Assembly: GCA_001566965.1 (NCBI GenBank)
Contig: LSNW01000007.1
Location: 62,001 to 126,000 of the forward strand
From: Methylothermaceae bacteria B42
GTDB lineage: Bacteria; Pseudomonadota; Gammaproteobacteria; Methylococcales; Methylothermaceae
DNA length: 64,000 nt
Direction: 5' to 3'
The notes beneath the pieces were generated by a model. That model was not told the origin of the DNA, did not search any database, and saw only the letters and a program-made list of their open reading frames with translations. The position numbers and the translations under genes are program-made. This document shows positions 1 to 8,674 of the stretch, piece after piece (positions within the stretch are counted from its first letter, which is position 1; the number at the start of each line of letters is the position of its first letter).

Positions 1-200
1 ACTACCAGCCGGTCGAATTCGGCGGGGTTATCACTTTTCAATGCCTGCTCCGCCGCCAGATACAATAGGCGCTGACGCTCAATTGTCACAGTGGTGCCAA
101 AAGCAAAGAGAGGGTTGATCAGCAGCAGGCAAACCAGCCCATGAAATACTAAGTTTGCCCGCCTGTCCTTTTTTCCATTAACGCTATAATGCATAACCAT
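1..200 (-). CDS. slt: Soluble lytic murein transglycosylase (Slt-like), N-terminal fragment
   Basis: The reverse strand from ATG at 200 (or an in-frame ATG at 194) is open to the window edge. It gives about 66 residues and the rest of the gene lies outside. There is a basic N-terminus (NGKKDRR), then a hydrophobic stretch ending near LFAFG that looks like a signal peptide. Next comes IERQRLLYLAAEQALKSDN, which resembles the first helices of the superhelical U domain of Slt70-type enzymes (family knowledge). Such enzymes cleave peptidoglycan glycan strands in the periplasm to give 1,6-anhydromuropeptides. The gene is divergent from nhaD, with only 28 bp between the start codons. The catalytic domain is not visible, so the call rests on the N-terminal pattern alone. 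Confidence 0.6.
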   Translation of the reverse strand, partial: MVMHYSVNGKKDRRANLVFHGLVCLLLINPLFAFGTTVTIERQRLLYLAAEQALKSDNPAEFDRLV

Positions 201-228
201 CTTAGGCTCTCAAAGAAGGAGAAAAACA

Positions 229-1593
229 ATGCGTCGCTTGCTGCTTACCTTGTTGGTTTTCATGCTTCCTTTCACTCTGGCCGCCAAAGAAGCACACGTC
301 CACAGCCCTGGAAATCTGATCAATACGCCGATTGCATGGATTTGTCTGGGGCTCTTTGTACTAGCCTATGTCCTGGTCATGCTGGAAGAAGTCATCAGCA
401 TGGAAAAATCCAAGCCGTTGCTGTTTTGCGCGGCAATGATTTGGGTATTGATTTCTGTGCTCAGCCAACAGTACAGCATTCCCGAAACCCAAGTTAACGC
501 CTTTTTACGTGCAGAGCTAGTGGAATATGCCGAATTGTTCCTCTTTCTCCTGGTGGCAACCGCTTATGTCAACGTTCTGGACGAACGCAATACCTTCAAG
601 GTCTTATGTGGCTGGCTTGCCCAAAGGGGCATGAGCTACCGCATGTTGTTTTGGGTATTGGGCATATTGACCTTTCTTCTTTCAACTGTAGTCAATAATT
701 TAACCACCGTGCTTGTGGTCAGTTCTGTTGTCTTGATGATTGGCCGCCAAAGTCCGCGCTTTATTACGCTCACTTGCCTGATTGCCGTCATTGCATCCAA
801 CGCGGGCGGGGCATTCAGCCCCTTTGGCGACATCACGACATTGATGGTCTGGCAAGATGATAAAGTCAATTTCTTTCAGTTTTTTCCGTTGATGCTGCCC
901 GCACTGGTCAATTTCCTCATTCCGGCAATTTGTGCCCATTGGGCGATTCCAGTCGGCAGCCCGCAGATTCCTGATGAAAGCGCTGGGGTTACCCTGAAAA
1001 AGGGGACTTGGATAATTTGCGGTTTGTTTCTGTTCACCATTGTCATCGCTGTTATCTTCGAGCAAATTTTTCACTTACCCCCTTATCTGGGGATGATGGC
1101 GGGTTTGGCGTGTCTGCTTCTGTACGCCTATCATCTTGACCGTTTCAAGCCGGAGGAAAGTTTCGATATTTTCCATCAGATGCGCGATGTGGAATGGGAT
1201 ACTTTGCTATTTTTCTTTGGCGTCGTCTTCGCTGTGGGTGGCCTGCGCTTTCTCGGTTTTCTGAGTTTGGCATCCCAGGAAATCTATGAAGGACTGGGGC
1301 CTGCCACCGCCAATGTGATTGTCGGTTTACTGTCAGCAGTGGTGGACAACATCCCGGTCATGCTGGCAGTGCTGCACATGGAACCTAAAATGGATCTATT
1401 TCAATGGCAATTAGTAACGCTAACAGCAGGCGTGGGCGGCTCGTTGCTGGCCGTAGGCTCCGCTGCTGGGGTCGCCATGTTGGGTCAAGCCCGTGAATAT
1501 TATACCTCCTTGTCTCACTTGCGTTGGTTTCCGGTGATTTTGCTCGCCTATGCCGCCAGTATTGCCGTGCACTATTGGCTCAATGCTCCGTAA
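229..1593 (+). CDS. nhaD: NhaD-type Na+/H+ antiporter
   Basis: A 454-residue inner-membrane protein of the ion-transporter superfamily. NhaD proteins exchange external protons for cytoplasmic Na+ or Li+ and support pH and sodium homeostasis. The N-terminus (MRRLLLTLLVF, ending near TLAAKEAHVH) looks like a cleavable signal sequence, as is usual in NhaD. About a dozen hydrophobic segments follow. The stretch LEEVISMEKSKPLL just after the first membrane span is a family hallmark, and the conserved VVNNLTTVLVV and NAGGAFSPFGDITT segments are present. A good ribosome site, AAGGAG at 216-221, lies 7 bases before the ATG. The 3' end overlaps the convergent MFS gene by 22 bp, leaving no room for a terminator between them. 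Confidence 0.88.
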   Translation: MRRLLLTLLVFMLPFTLAAKEAHVHSPGNLINTPIAWICLGLFVLAYVLVMLEEVISMEKSKPLLFCAAMIWVLISVLSQQYSIPETQVNAFLRAELVEYAELFLFLLVATAYVNVLDERNTFKVLCGWLAQRGMSYRMLFWVLGILTFLLSTVVNNLTTVLVVSSVVLMIGRQSPRFITLTCLIAVIASNAGGAFSPFGDITTLMVWQDDKVNFFQFFPLMLPALVNFLIPAICAHWAIPVGSPQIPDESAGVTLKKGTWIICGLFLFTIVIAVIFEQIFHLPPYLGMMAGLACLLLYAYHLDRFKPEESFDIFHQMRDVEWDTLLFFFGVVFAVGGLRFLGFLSLASQEIYEGLGPATANVIVGLLSAVVDNIPVMLAVLHMEPKMDLFQWQLVTLTAGVGGSLLAVGSAAGVAMLGQAREYYTSLSHLRWFPVILLAYAASIAVHYWLNAP

Positions 1594-2741
1594 CCCCACA
1601 CCCAGCGCAGCGCAATGGATAGCGCCAACAGACAGGTCACGGCGGCGCCGGCAAATACGACTGGCGCCCCAGCTTGATCCCAAAACATCCCGGCTGCGTA
1701 GCTGCCCGCCATACTGCCAAGACCAAAGCTCAGGCTACTGTAGAGTGCCTGCCCTTTACCCTGATGGGCTTGCCCAAAATAACGGGGGAGCAATTGCATG
1801 GCCGCCGCGTGGGTTGCGGCAAAGGTTGCCGCATGCAGCACCTGGGCGGCCAGCAACACCCAAAACACGTGGGCATACCAGCCGATGGCCAGCCATCTAA
1901 CCGATCCCAATCCGACTCCGGCAAGCAACAACGCTCGAGGCGATAAAAAATGAAACAGCCTTGGCAACAGCAAAAATAAAACGATTTCCGCCACTACGCC
2001 CAAGGTCCAAAGCATGCCGATCCAGCGGCCGGAATAATCCAATGCCTTGAGATGGATAGAATAAAAGACATAATAAGGACCATGCGCTGCTTGGGCCAAA
2101 AACACCACGAGCAAGAAAGCGATGACCTCCTTGCGCCATAATAATGGCCACCAAGTGGGTGTTGAATCTGTGAAGTGGGCGCGGAATTTGGCTTCCGGCA
2201 CCATCAGCGATACCATCCAAATCAACCATAAAAGCACCGTCAATACCTGGGGCAGGAAGCCAATGGCGAAGCGCTCCAGGGCAAAACCCAACCCCAAGAC
2301 GGCCGCGATAAACCCCAGCGATCCCCAAAGGCGCACCCAGGGATAGTGACGGCTATTACCCCCCAAGTGGGCCAGGGTGACGGCTTCAAATTGAGACAAC
2401 GCCGCGCTCCAAAACATCCCGAATGCCGTGGTCAACAGCAGCATCTCCCGGTAGCCGTGGACCTCAAAAATCCCCAAAAACAACCCCGCGGCCAACAAAC
2501 ACGTCCAGCGGATCCAGGTGATTCTCCTGCCACTATGGTCCGCCAACCATCCCAGGATGTTGGGCGCCACCACTTTAGTGGCGGAAAGCAAGGCCAGCAC
2601 CGTGCCAATCTCCAAGGCGCTATAACCCAACCCCTTTAAATACAAACCCCAGTAGGGCAAAAAAGCACCCAGGGTCGCGAAGTAAAAGAAATAAAAGGCC
2701 GACAACCGCCCATAGGGCACCGTGGAGGGATTCACTGCCAA
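1572..2741 (-). CDS. MFS transporter, HcaT/LacY-like (MFS_1-like) family
   Basis: A membrane protein of up to 389 residues with twelve predicted spans. The N-terminus, YGRLSAFYFFYFATLGAFLP, is typical of the 3-phenylpropionate/nucleoside-proton-symporter-like MFS group (PPP/HcaT). The loop between helices 2 and 3 carries the MFS signature-like GWLADHSGRR. Substrate cannot be assigned; HcaT homologues are annotated as aromatic-acid proton symporters. The first possible start is TTG at 2741, with a GTG two codons later at 2735. Neither has a clear ribosome site, because the inverted-repeat element at 2746-3006 abuts the start. The gene is convergent with nhaD. Confidence 0.78.
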   Translation of the reverse strand: MAVNPSTVPYGRLSAFYFFYFATLGAFLPYWGLYLKGLGYSALEIGTVLALLSATKVVAPNILGWLADHSGRRITWIRWTCLLAAGLFLGIFEVHGYREMLLLTTAFGMFWSAALSQFEAVTLAHLGGNSRHYPWVRLWGSLGFIAAVLGLGFALERFAIGFLPQVLTVLLWLIWMVSLMVPEAKFRAHFTDSTPTWWPLLWRKEVIAFLLVVFLAQAAHGPYYVFYSIHLKALDYSGRWIGMLWTLGVVAEIVLFLLLPRLFHFLSPRALLLAGVGLGSVRWLAIGWYAHVFWVLLAAQVLHAATFAATHAAAMQLLPRYFGQAHQGKGQALYSSLSFGLGSMAGSYAAGMFWDQAGAPVVFAGAAVTCLLALSIALRWVWGYGALSQ

Positions 2742-2745
2742 AGTT

Positions 2746-3006
2746 TAACCCGGATATTTCACCGGCATCCCGGATGATGGCGCAGGACAGGTGCGTCTGG
2801 GCGCCGGGCTGGACTGAATGCCATAGCCGTAGCTATGGCTTGAAGGAAGCCCAAGCCCAGGCGTGCCTGGACAAGCCAGGGCCGGGATAGGATTCGGGCT
2901 GAATCCAAATTGGATTTCGTGGAAATCATCAACCTTAAGCATTTTATGTATAAAAATCAGTTAATTATGGAAAAGCCAGAATCCGGCTGGTGAAATATCC
3001 GGGTTA
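2746..3006. repeat. MITE-like inverted-repeat element, family A, copy 1 (261 bp)
   Basis: The left end 2746-2766 (starting TAACCCGGATATTTCACC) and the right end 2986-3006 are inverted copies matching at 20 of 21 positions. The right terminus includes the aroC stop codon (3004-3006). The left terminus lies 4 bp from the MFS start codon. The interior holds a perfect 8-bp hairpin (arms 2820-2827 and 2832-2839, loop CGTA) and no gene. The 45 bp next to the left end, including GGATGATGGCGCAGGACAGG, recur at 8340-8388. The layout suggests a non-autonomous mobile element; its transposase is not in the window. Confidence 0.8.
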
Positions 3007-4104
3007 ATCCGGTGAAGCGGGAATCGGCGTCAGGGGAGGCGTCACCTCCAGATTCTGGGCCCGGTGACGCAGACAATGATCCATCAAGGTAATCGCCACC
3101 ATGGCCTCGGCGATGGGGGTGGCCCGGATGCCGACACAAGGATCGTGCCGGCCTTTGGTGACCACCTCCACCGGTTGGCCATGGATATCAATACCGCGGC
3201 ACGGCAGCCTCAAGCTGGAAGTGGGTTTGAGGGCAATATGGGCCACAATGTCCTGACCGGTGGAAATACCCCCCAATATGCCGCCGGCATGATTGCTCAA
3301 AAAACCTTCTGGCGTCATTTCGTCACGGAATTCGGTGCCTTTCGCTGCCACACATTGAAAACCGCTGCCGATTTCCACTCCCTTGACCGCATTGATACTC
3401 ATTAAAGCGTGGGCCAACTCCGCATCGAGGCGGTCAAAGACCGGTTCCCCCCAACCGGGAGGCACGCCGGTGGCAATCACTGAGACTTTGGCGCCCACCG
3501 AATCCCCGGACTTGCGCAGCGCGTCCATGAAGGCTTCCAGTTCTTCAACCCGATTGGGATCGGGGCAGAAAAAAGGGTTTTCCTCTACCGCATCCCAGGC
3601 AACAAAATCCAGCGCCAATGGACCGAGCTGGGCAAGATAGCCCCGGATTGTAACCCCTAAGCGGTCTTGCAGATATTTTTTCGCAATCGCTCCCGCCGCC
3701 ACCCGCATGGCGGTTTCCCGGGCGCTGGATCTCCCGCCGCCGCGGTAATCGCGAAACCCGTATTTTTGGGTGTAGACGTAATCGGCGTGGCCAGGCCGAA
3801 AGCGATCGGCAATGTTGGTGTAATCCTTGGAACGCTGATCGGTATTTTCGATAAGCAGGCCGATGGGGGTACCGGTGGTTTTGCCTTCAAAGACGCCGGA
3901 TAAAATTTTCACTTGATCCGGTTCCCGGCGCTGGGTGGTGTGGCGGGATTTCCCCGGCCGGCGCCGGTCCAGATCTTTTTGCAGATCCGCTTCGGTCAAT
4001 GCCAGCCCCGGCGGACAGCCATCCACAATACAACCGAGCGCGGGACCATGACTTTCGCCAAAAGTAGTGACCGTGAATAATTTACCAATGCTATTGCCTG
4101 ACAT
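3004..4104 (-). CDS. aroC: Chorismate synthase
   Basis: A 366-residue enzyme that removes phosphate from 5-enolpyruvylshikimate-3-phosphate to give chorismate, the last common step of aromatic amino acid synthesis. It requires reduced FMN. Family signatures are clear: [20 protein letters not shown] at the N-terminus, [16 protein letters not shown], the [15 protein letters not shown] block, and [19 protein letters not shown]. Length matches bacterial AroC. It lies 9 bp downstream of prmB in the same direction, an order also known from enterobacteria, so the two are probably cotranscribed. The stop codon is the terminal triplet of a MITE-like repeat, so the element may have supplied the present C-terminus or inserted exactly at it. 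Confidence 0.96.
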   Translation of the reverse strand: MSGNSIGKLFTVTTFGESHGPALGCIVDGCPPGLALTEADLQKDLDRRRPGKSRHTTQRREPDQVKILSGVFEGKTTGTPIGLLIENTDQRSKDYTNIADRFRPGHADYVYTQKYGFRDYRGGGRSSARETAMRVAAGAIAKKYLQDRLGVTIRGYLAQLGPLALDFVAWDAVEENPFFCPDPNRVEELEAFMDALRKSGDSVGAKVSVIATGVPPGWGEPVFDRLDAELAHALMSINAVKGVEIGSGFQCVAAKGTEFRDEMTPEGFLSNHAGGILGGISTGQDIVAHIALKPTSSLRLPCRGIDIHGQPVEVVTKGRHDPCVGIRATPIAEAMVAITLMDHCLRHRAQNLEVTPPLTPIPASPD

Positions 4105-4113
4105 TCCGCCTTC

Positions 4114-5025
4114 CTATTTGAATATATTTCGATATTGTTGCACTTGGGATGCCGTGAGCAAAAATACGCCTTCGCCACCCCGGTTAAATTCCATCCACAG
4201 AAAAGGCACTTGTGGAAAGCGCTTTCTAAGCGCATCGGCGCTGTTGCCCACCTCTACCACCAAGATACCCTCTTCCGCTAAATAATCGCCAGCCTGACGA
4301 AGGATTCGGATCACACAATCCAGCCCCGCTTTCCCGCTTTCCAAGCCCATTTTGGGTTCAGCCTTATATTCCGCGGGCAGACTCTGCCATTCGGATCGGC
4401 TGACATAGGGCGGATTGCTGACTATCAGTTGATAGCGATTCTCAGGCAGTTGATCGAACAGGTCCGATTCAATGAGCTGGACGCTGTCTTCCAGATGATG
4501 GCGTTCCACATTAATTTTGGCCACTGCCAACACATCCGCCGATAAATCCACCGCATCAACTTGAGCCTCTGGAAAAGCATAAGCGCAAGCAATGGCAATA
4601 CAGCCGCTGCCTGTGCAAAGATCAAGCACCCTGCCGACAACAACATCATCCAACCAGGGAGAAAAGCGTTGTTCAATCAATTCGCCAATGGGAGACCTGG
4701 GCACCAGCACCCGTTCGTCCACGTAAAAAGAAAGCCCACAAAACAAAGCTTCCCGGGTCAAATAAGCCGCAGGTTTGCGTGATTCCACCCGGCGCTGCAG
4801 CAGCGCCATCACAGTCTCCTTTTCTTCCGGCGTCAAGTGGGCCTCCAGATAGAAATCGGGCAAATCATAAGGCAAATGCAAAGCGTGCAACACTAAGGCC
4901 GCGGCTTCATCCAGCGCATTATCCGTCCCGTGGCCAAAAAACAGCCCGTTGGCGTTGAACAAACTGGCCCCCCAACGGATAAAATCCCGTGGAGTATGTA
5001 AAAAATCGACAGGGGAAGATGACAT
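4114..5025 (-). CDS. prmB: Ribosomal protein uL3 glutamine N5-methyltransferase
   Basis: A 303-residue S-adenosylmethionine-dependent methyltransferase of the HemK/PrmB group. PrmB methylates a glutamine of ribosomal protein L3 and aids 50S assembly. The SAM-binding motif LDLCTGSGC is at residues 134-142 and the glutamine-binding NPPY motif at 204-207. The N-terminal helical substrate domain has the PrmB-like start TPRDFIRWGASLFNANGLFF. Pairing with aroC directly downstream supports PrmB rather than PrmC. A perfect TATAAT lies upstream on the same strand at 5058-5063. Confidence 0.92.
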   Translation of the reverse strand: MSSSPVDFLHTPRDFIRWGASLFNANGLFFGHGTDNALDEAAALVLHALHLPYDLPDFYLEAHLTPEEKETVMALLQRRVESRKPAAYLTREALFCGLSFYVDERVLVPRSPIGELIEQRFSPWLDDVVVGRVLDLCTGSGCIAIACAYAFPEAQVDAVDLSADVLAVAKINVERHHLEDSVQLIESDLFDQLPENRYQLIVSNPPYVSRSEWQSLPAEYKAEPKMGLESGKAGLDCVIRILRQAGDYLAEEGILVVEVGNSADALRKRFPQVPFLWMEFNRGGEGVFLLTASQVQQYRNIFK

Positions 5026-5057
5026 GGGAATTCAGGCCTAATTTATCTCTGACCGGT

Positions 5058-5063
5058 ATTATA
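5058..5063 (-). promoter_or_regulatory. Probable -10 box of the prmB-aroC promoter
   Basis: The reverse strand reads AAGTATAATACC, a perfect TATAAT 33 bp upstream of the prmB ATG. No good -35 hexamer is visible at 16-18 bp spacing, so only the -10 is called. Confidence 0.4.
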
Positions 5064-5207
5064 CTTGAATAGGGTTTTGAACTTGGCCAGGAAAAGCGGA
5101 TGTTTTGGCATAACCCACGCCCACAAATCCTTATAACAACGACGGAAAAATCAACATTTGACCAAATCTACTATCTTTGACGTAGGTCACAAAAAAAACG
5201 GATATTG

Positions 5208-6629
5208 ATGGTGAAAAGTATAAAGTTCTCGGGCGTCATAACACTCTTGTTATTGCTGACTGCCTCATTCAGTTTTGCCAGCGAGACAGCTGAAAACGCT
5301 CTTTTTGATGAGGAAAGCGGGGAAGAAACCCTCATCGAGCAAGAACTAAATACCCTGGAACTGGAAGGGGATAATTCTGAAAGCGAAGAGGAATTAATCC
5401 TGGAAGAAGACGGCGAAAGCAACCTCGCCGACACGGAAGAAACTAAACCCACCCGCCAGACCATTGAAATTGCCGGCAAGAGCGGCCTGGAATACCGTTA
5501 TTTCCACGACCACGGCCTCGAGCCCGGGATGCGTTACCACAACAATATTTCCTTCAGCCTGGAACCCGAATTTCAATATTCATGGGATGAAGGTCATCAA
5601 AGCTTCGACTTCAAACCCTTTTGGCGTTACGACCAGCACGACAGCCGCCGCACCCATTTCGATATCCGGGAGCTGATATGGCGCGGGAATTGGGGGCCCT
5701 GGTCAGTCCACGCCGGCATTGACAAGATTTTTTGGGGGGTCACCGAATCCCGCCACACCATTGATATCATCAACCAGACCGATTTGATTGAAAACTCCGA
5801 TACCGAAGACAAACTGGGGCAACCCATGTTGCACGTAGATTACAGCAGCATGAAATGGGGCACCTTCAGTTTTTTCTATTTACCCGTCTCGCGCCAAAGA
5901 ACCTTTCCCGGGAAGAAAGGCCGTTTGCGCCCTTCCATCCCGGCACAATTCGGCCGCCTGCATATCAGCGACTCCAGCGATTACCGGGGCAGCGCCAATC
6001 AGTTTCATCAGGACTTTGCGGTACGCTGGGCCAGAACCTTTGGCTATTGGGATGTGGGAGTCGTATATTTCAGAGGGGTCACGCGTCGTCCCAGGTTCAA
6101 GATGGGGTTTGATCGATTCGGGCGGCCAGTGAATCTGCGTCCCATCTACGAAATCATCAATCAAATTGGTGTGGATATACAAGGGGTCACCGGCAATTGG
6201 CTGTGGAAGCTAGAAGCTTTCACCCGTTCCGGCCAGGGCAAGCGCTTCCAACAGCTCACCGCAGGCTTCGAATACACTTTTAGCGGAGTTTTCTCAACCG
6301 GCGCTGACCTGGGTTTTTTAATGGAGTATCTCCACGATACCCGCGATAATAATTTTCCCTTGCTTAATTTTGTCCCTTTTGAAGAGGATATTTTTGTGGG
6401 CACCCGCTTGGCGCTCAATGACGTACAAGGGACTGAACTTCTTGCTGGCGCCACTATCGATCTCGACAATGCCACAACTTTCTACAATGTGGAAGCCAGC
6501 CGCCGAATTGGCGACCGCTGGAAGGTGTATCTGGAAATGCGTGGATTTACCAATGTGGACCCCAAAGATCCGGCTTATTTCTTCCGCAAGGAAAATTACC
6601 TGCAAGCGGAATTGCAATATTTCTTTTAA
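5208..6629 (+). CDS. Outer-membrane beta-barrel protein with acidic N-terminal segment, function unknown
   Basis: A protein of about 473 residues. ATG at 5208 is preferred over the TTG one codon earlier; no strong ribosome site is seen. A signal peptide (MVKSIKF, then a leucine-rich core, ending near SFAS) is followed by about 55 very acidic residues rich in Glu and Asp. The rest has alternating, aromatic-rich strands (EYRYFHDHG, FEPEFQYSW-like blocks, GFEYTFSGVF) and ends ELQYFF. A terminal Phe is typical of Omp85/BAM-assembled barrels. The barrel resembles DUF1302/alginate-export-like porins only in style, and I cannot name its substrate. It stands alone, flanked by a gene on the opposite strand at each side. 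Confidence 0.7.
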   Translation: MVKSIKFSGVITLLLLLTASFSFASETAENALFDEESGEETLIEQELNTLELEGDNSESEEELILEEDGESNLADTEETKPTRQTIEIAGKSGLEYRYFHDHGLEPGMRYHNNISFSLEPEFQYSWDEGHQSFDFKPFWRYDQHDSRRTHFDIRELIWRGNWGPWSVHAGIDKIFWGVTESRHTIDIINQTDLIENSDTEDKLGQPMLHVDYSSMKWGTFSFFYLPVSRQRTFPGKKGRLRPSIPAQFGRLHISDSSDYRGSANQFHQDFAVRWARTFGYWDVGVVYFRGVTRRPRFKMGFDRFGRPVNLRPIYEIINQIGVDIQGVTGNWLWKLEAFTRSGQGKRFQQLTAGFEYTFSGVFSTGADLGFLMEYLHDTRDNNFPLLNFVPFEEDIFVGTRLALNDVQGTELLAGATIDLDNATTFYNVEASRRIGDRWKVYLEMRGFTNVDPKDPAYFFRKENYLQAELQYFF

Positions 6630-6713
6630 ACCCTATGGCATCCAATAGCCCGCACTGGCCTGCATTTATAGGCTAATCTCAAGGAAGTGTGAAAGCAGTT
6701 TCCCAGGTATCGC

Positions 6714-8159
6714 CTATTGGGACGGATGCTCATTCACCCCAATCCGGCAAGTGAACTGAAGTACCCCCCGGGCAGGATTTGCTTTTTCCTCCAGCTTGAC
6801 AGGGTATGCCATGTCCTCTCGCAGGACTCTAATCATGGTCCCCGCTTCAACAGGCTGCTGTTGCAGCAATAGCACATCCCTGCCTTCTATCTTGCCGAGC
6901 AAGCCTCGTTGATAGGTCTGGAGTTTTTGAATAGTGACCAAAGGCTGAACGCCAACCGGTGTCACTTCGTGAAGTAACGGTTGCAATTTCAACAATACGG
7001 AATCCAAATCCGTTTCCGTTTGCTTCAACTGCGCCACCACGGCCAAATGATCCAATAGATCATTGGTAATAATGCCTACGAGATCGCCTATTTGTAGCGA
7101 TCCAAGCGTTACATGGCATTCTAGCCATTCTCCTTGACCCATCGCCATCCATATTGAAGGCTTTTCTTCTTGCGCCAAATACTGAAAGACCGGCTTGAAG
7201 CCCGCAACCAGATGACATCGCTCGGGCGGTTGTTCAATTTCAGGCTCGGCACCCAACCAGCTTTGGACCAGTTGATCCAACAAATCCAAAGATAACGTTT
7301 CATTGCTTTCTTGCTCCCAATACTCAAACCGGCCCACCTTGGAAGCAAATGCCCTGTGTTCTTTGAGGAGTTTCACTAGGCTGGAAAAATTGATTCGCAA
7401 GCTACTATCGTCATCCGCCCATACCGCGGGGACATCTTCATTAAAGTGAATGCGCCATCCCATGCCCACCGTGGATTCTAACACCAACAATGGCGCCCAT
7501 TTTTCCATAAGGGCTTCAAGCAGTCTGATTTCCCGGGGCAGCAGGGCAAAAGGTTCGGCCAAGCCCAGGAGCAAACTTTGTTTATACCTTTTTTCCAGGG
7601 CGGTCCGTTTGCCATGGCGGAGACCTGGCAGCTTGGTTGACAGCGAAATAATGTCCCTTTCTCCAGCCAAGCGATAGACACTATGAATGTCGCGCCAAAT
7701 ATTCTCAGGCAGTTGCCAATGGAAGAAAGCCCGTAGCGATAAAGTTCGATACAAAGTCTCGAACAATCTAAGCAATAAAAAAGCTTGCGGTTTTTTGCGC
7801 TGTTGGGATTCTCCCTGTAGCCAATGGGAATAAACAGCTCCCAGCTTTTGCCAGACCGCCAAAAATTCTTCAATAGATTCGCGCAGGTGATTGTTTAAGG
7901 GAAATGCCGTGTCAGAATTCTCTTCAAGAAAGTCTTGTTGCCATGTAACCAGCTTAAGAAAAATCTGCTCGCTGAGATCGAGCAACTCATTGGACCAAGG
8001 ACATCGCACCAGCTTCAAAACAGCTTCTTGAAATTCAGTCGGCTTTTTCGCGGCGGAAAGAATTTCATGTACATCCAATAAAATACCCGCAACATCAGAT
8101 TGACGGCATGGATTGAAATGGAGGGGTTTAAGATATTTGAAATGGAAACTTTCAGCCAT
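6714..8159 (-). CDS. Conserved protein of unknown function, possible C-terminal PilZ-like barrel
   Basis: The frame is open from an ATG at 8213, but the ATG at 8159 (MAESFHFKYLKPL) has the better ribosome site, AAGGA 9-10 bases upstream. That gives about 481 residues. There is no signal peptide or membrane span, so it is probably cytoplasmic. The protein is rich in Leu and Trp, with a helical N-terminal two-thirds (for example WRDIHSVYRLAGERDI). The last 60 residues (GRDVLLLQQQPVEAGTMIRV and VLQFTCRIGV) could fold as a small beta-barrel like PilZ-type c-di-GMP domains. I do not see a clean RxxxR/DxSxxG pair, so this is only a suggestion. I do not recognise the gene. Confidence 0.6.
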   Translation of the reverse strand: MAESFHFKYLKPLHFNPCRQSDVAGILLDVHEILSAAKKPTEFQEAVLKLVRCPWSNELLDLSEQIFLKLVTWQQDFLEENSDTAFPLNNHLRESIEEFLAVWQKLGAVYSHWLQGESQQRKKPQAFLLLRLFETLYRTLSLRAFFHWQLPENIWRDIHSVYRLAGERDIISLSTKLPGLRHGKRTALEKRYKQSLLLGLAEPFALLPREIRLLEALMEKWAPLLVLESTVGMGWRIHFNEDVPAVWADDDSSLRINFSSLVKLLKEHRAFASKVGRFEYWEQESNETLSLDLLDQLVQSWLGAEPEIEQPPERCHLVAGFKPVFQYLAQEEKPSIWMAMGQGEWLECHVTLGSLQIGDLVGIITNDLLDHLAVVAQLKQTETDLDSVLLKLQPLLHEVTPVGVQPLVTIQKLQTYQRGLLGKIEGRDVLLLQQQPVEAGTMIRVLREDMAYPVKLEEKANPARGVLQFTCRIGVNEHPSQ

Positions 8160-8228
8160 GGAATGGATTCCTTGAATCAAAATGATATTGAGGATAACAG
8201 GAGAATCTTTCATCTCCCAAGCTAAGTT

Positions 8229-8391
8229 TAGCCCGAATATTTCACCAGCCGACTTCGGGCATCCTGCCCTACACCCCGGAGGGGGCTAGCAGAGCTGTCC
8301 CAAATCACTTCCGGCGATTTGGTTATTCCAGGGCGTCCAACCGCACCTGTCCTGCGCCATCATCCGGAATGCTGGTGAAATATCCGGACTG
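8229..8391. repeat. MITE-like inverted-repeat element, family A, copy 2 (about 163 bp)
   Basis: The left end 8229-8249 (TAGCCCGAATATTTCACCAG) and right end 8371-8391 are inverted copies of the termini seen at 2746-3006. The interior next to the right end repeats the GATGATGGCGCAGGACAGG block of copy 1, in opposite orientation. The element is shorter than copy 1, which suggests an internally rearranged relative. Confidence 0.72.
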
Positions 8392-8620
8392 GTTTTTTCT
8401 ATCTAATTGATTCATCATGGATTCATGAGTCAAGCTACAATTTTCTTTGGACTTGGCAATTTTTTTGGATTAAACTCTCTCACGTGCTGCAGGGAACAAC
8501 GCAGACGCTGCGTCAAAGAGGAGGAGTACCCTGTCAAGCCGGATAACAATAATAATAAAACTGTCATGTACGCTAAAACATATTAGCGAACAGATTATTT
8601 AAATAAAAATAAGAATAAAA
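8392..8620 (+). other. Gene-free gap with a possible small structured RNA
   Basis: No credible reading frame is present. A foldable block spans 8490-8533. CAGGG (8490-8494) can pair with CCCTG (8529-8533), enclosing a perfect 6-bp hairpin (8499-8504 with 8508-8513). Upstream are TTGGAC at 8447 and TAAACT at 8471, a weak promoter-like pair with 18 bp spacing. The transcript would end at the hairpin at 8622-8641, which has T runs on both sides. This is suggestive only; no known RNA family is recognised. Confidence 0.25.
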
Positions 8621-8646
8621 ATAGCCCGCGATAAGCGGGCTTTTTT
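8616..8646. terminator. Bidirectional Rho-independent terminator
   Basis: A 7-bp stem (AGCCCGC, loop GATAA, GCGGGCT; 8623-8641) is followed by TTTTTTC on the plus strand. On the minus strand it is followed by TATTTTTATTC. It lies 30 bp past the stop of the TonB receptor gene, its most likely user. Confidence 0.8.
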
Positions 8647-8674
8647 CTATGCTGTGACAAGCTTTAAGTTGCGT

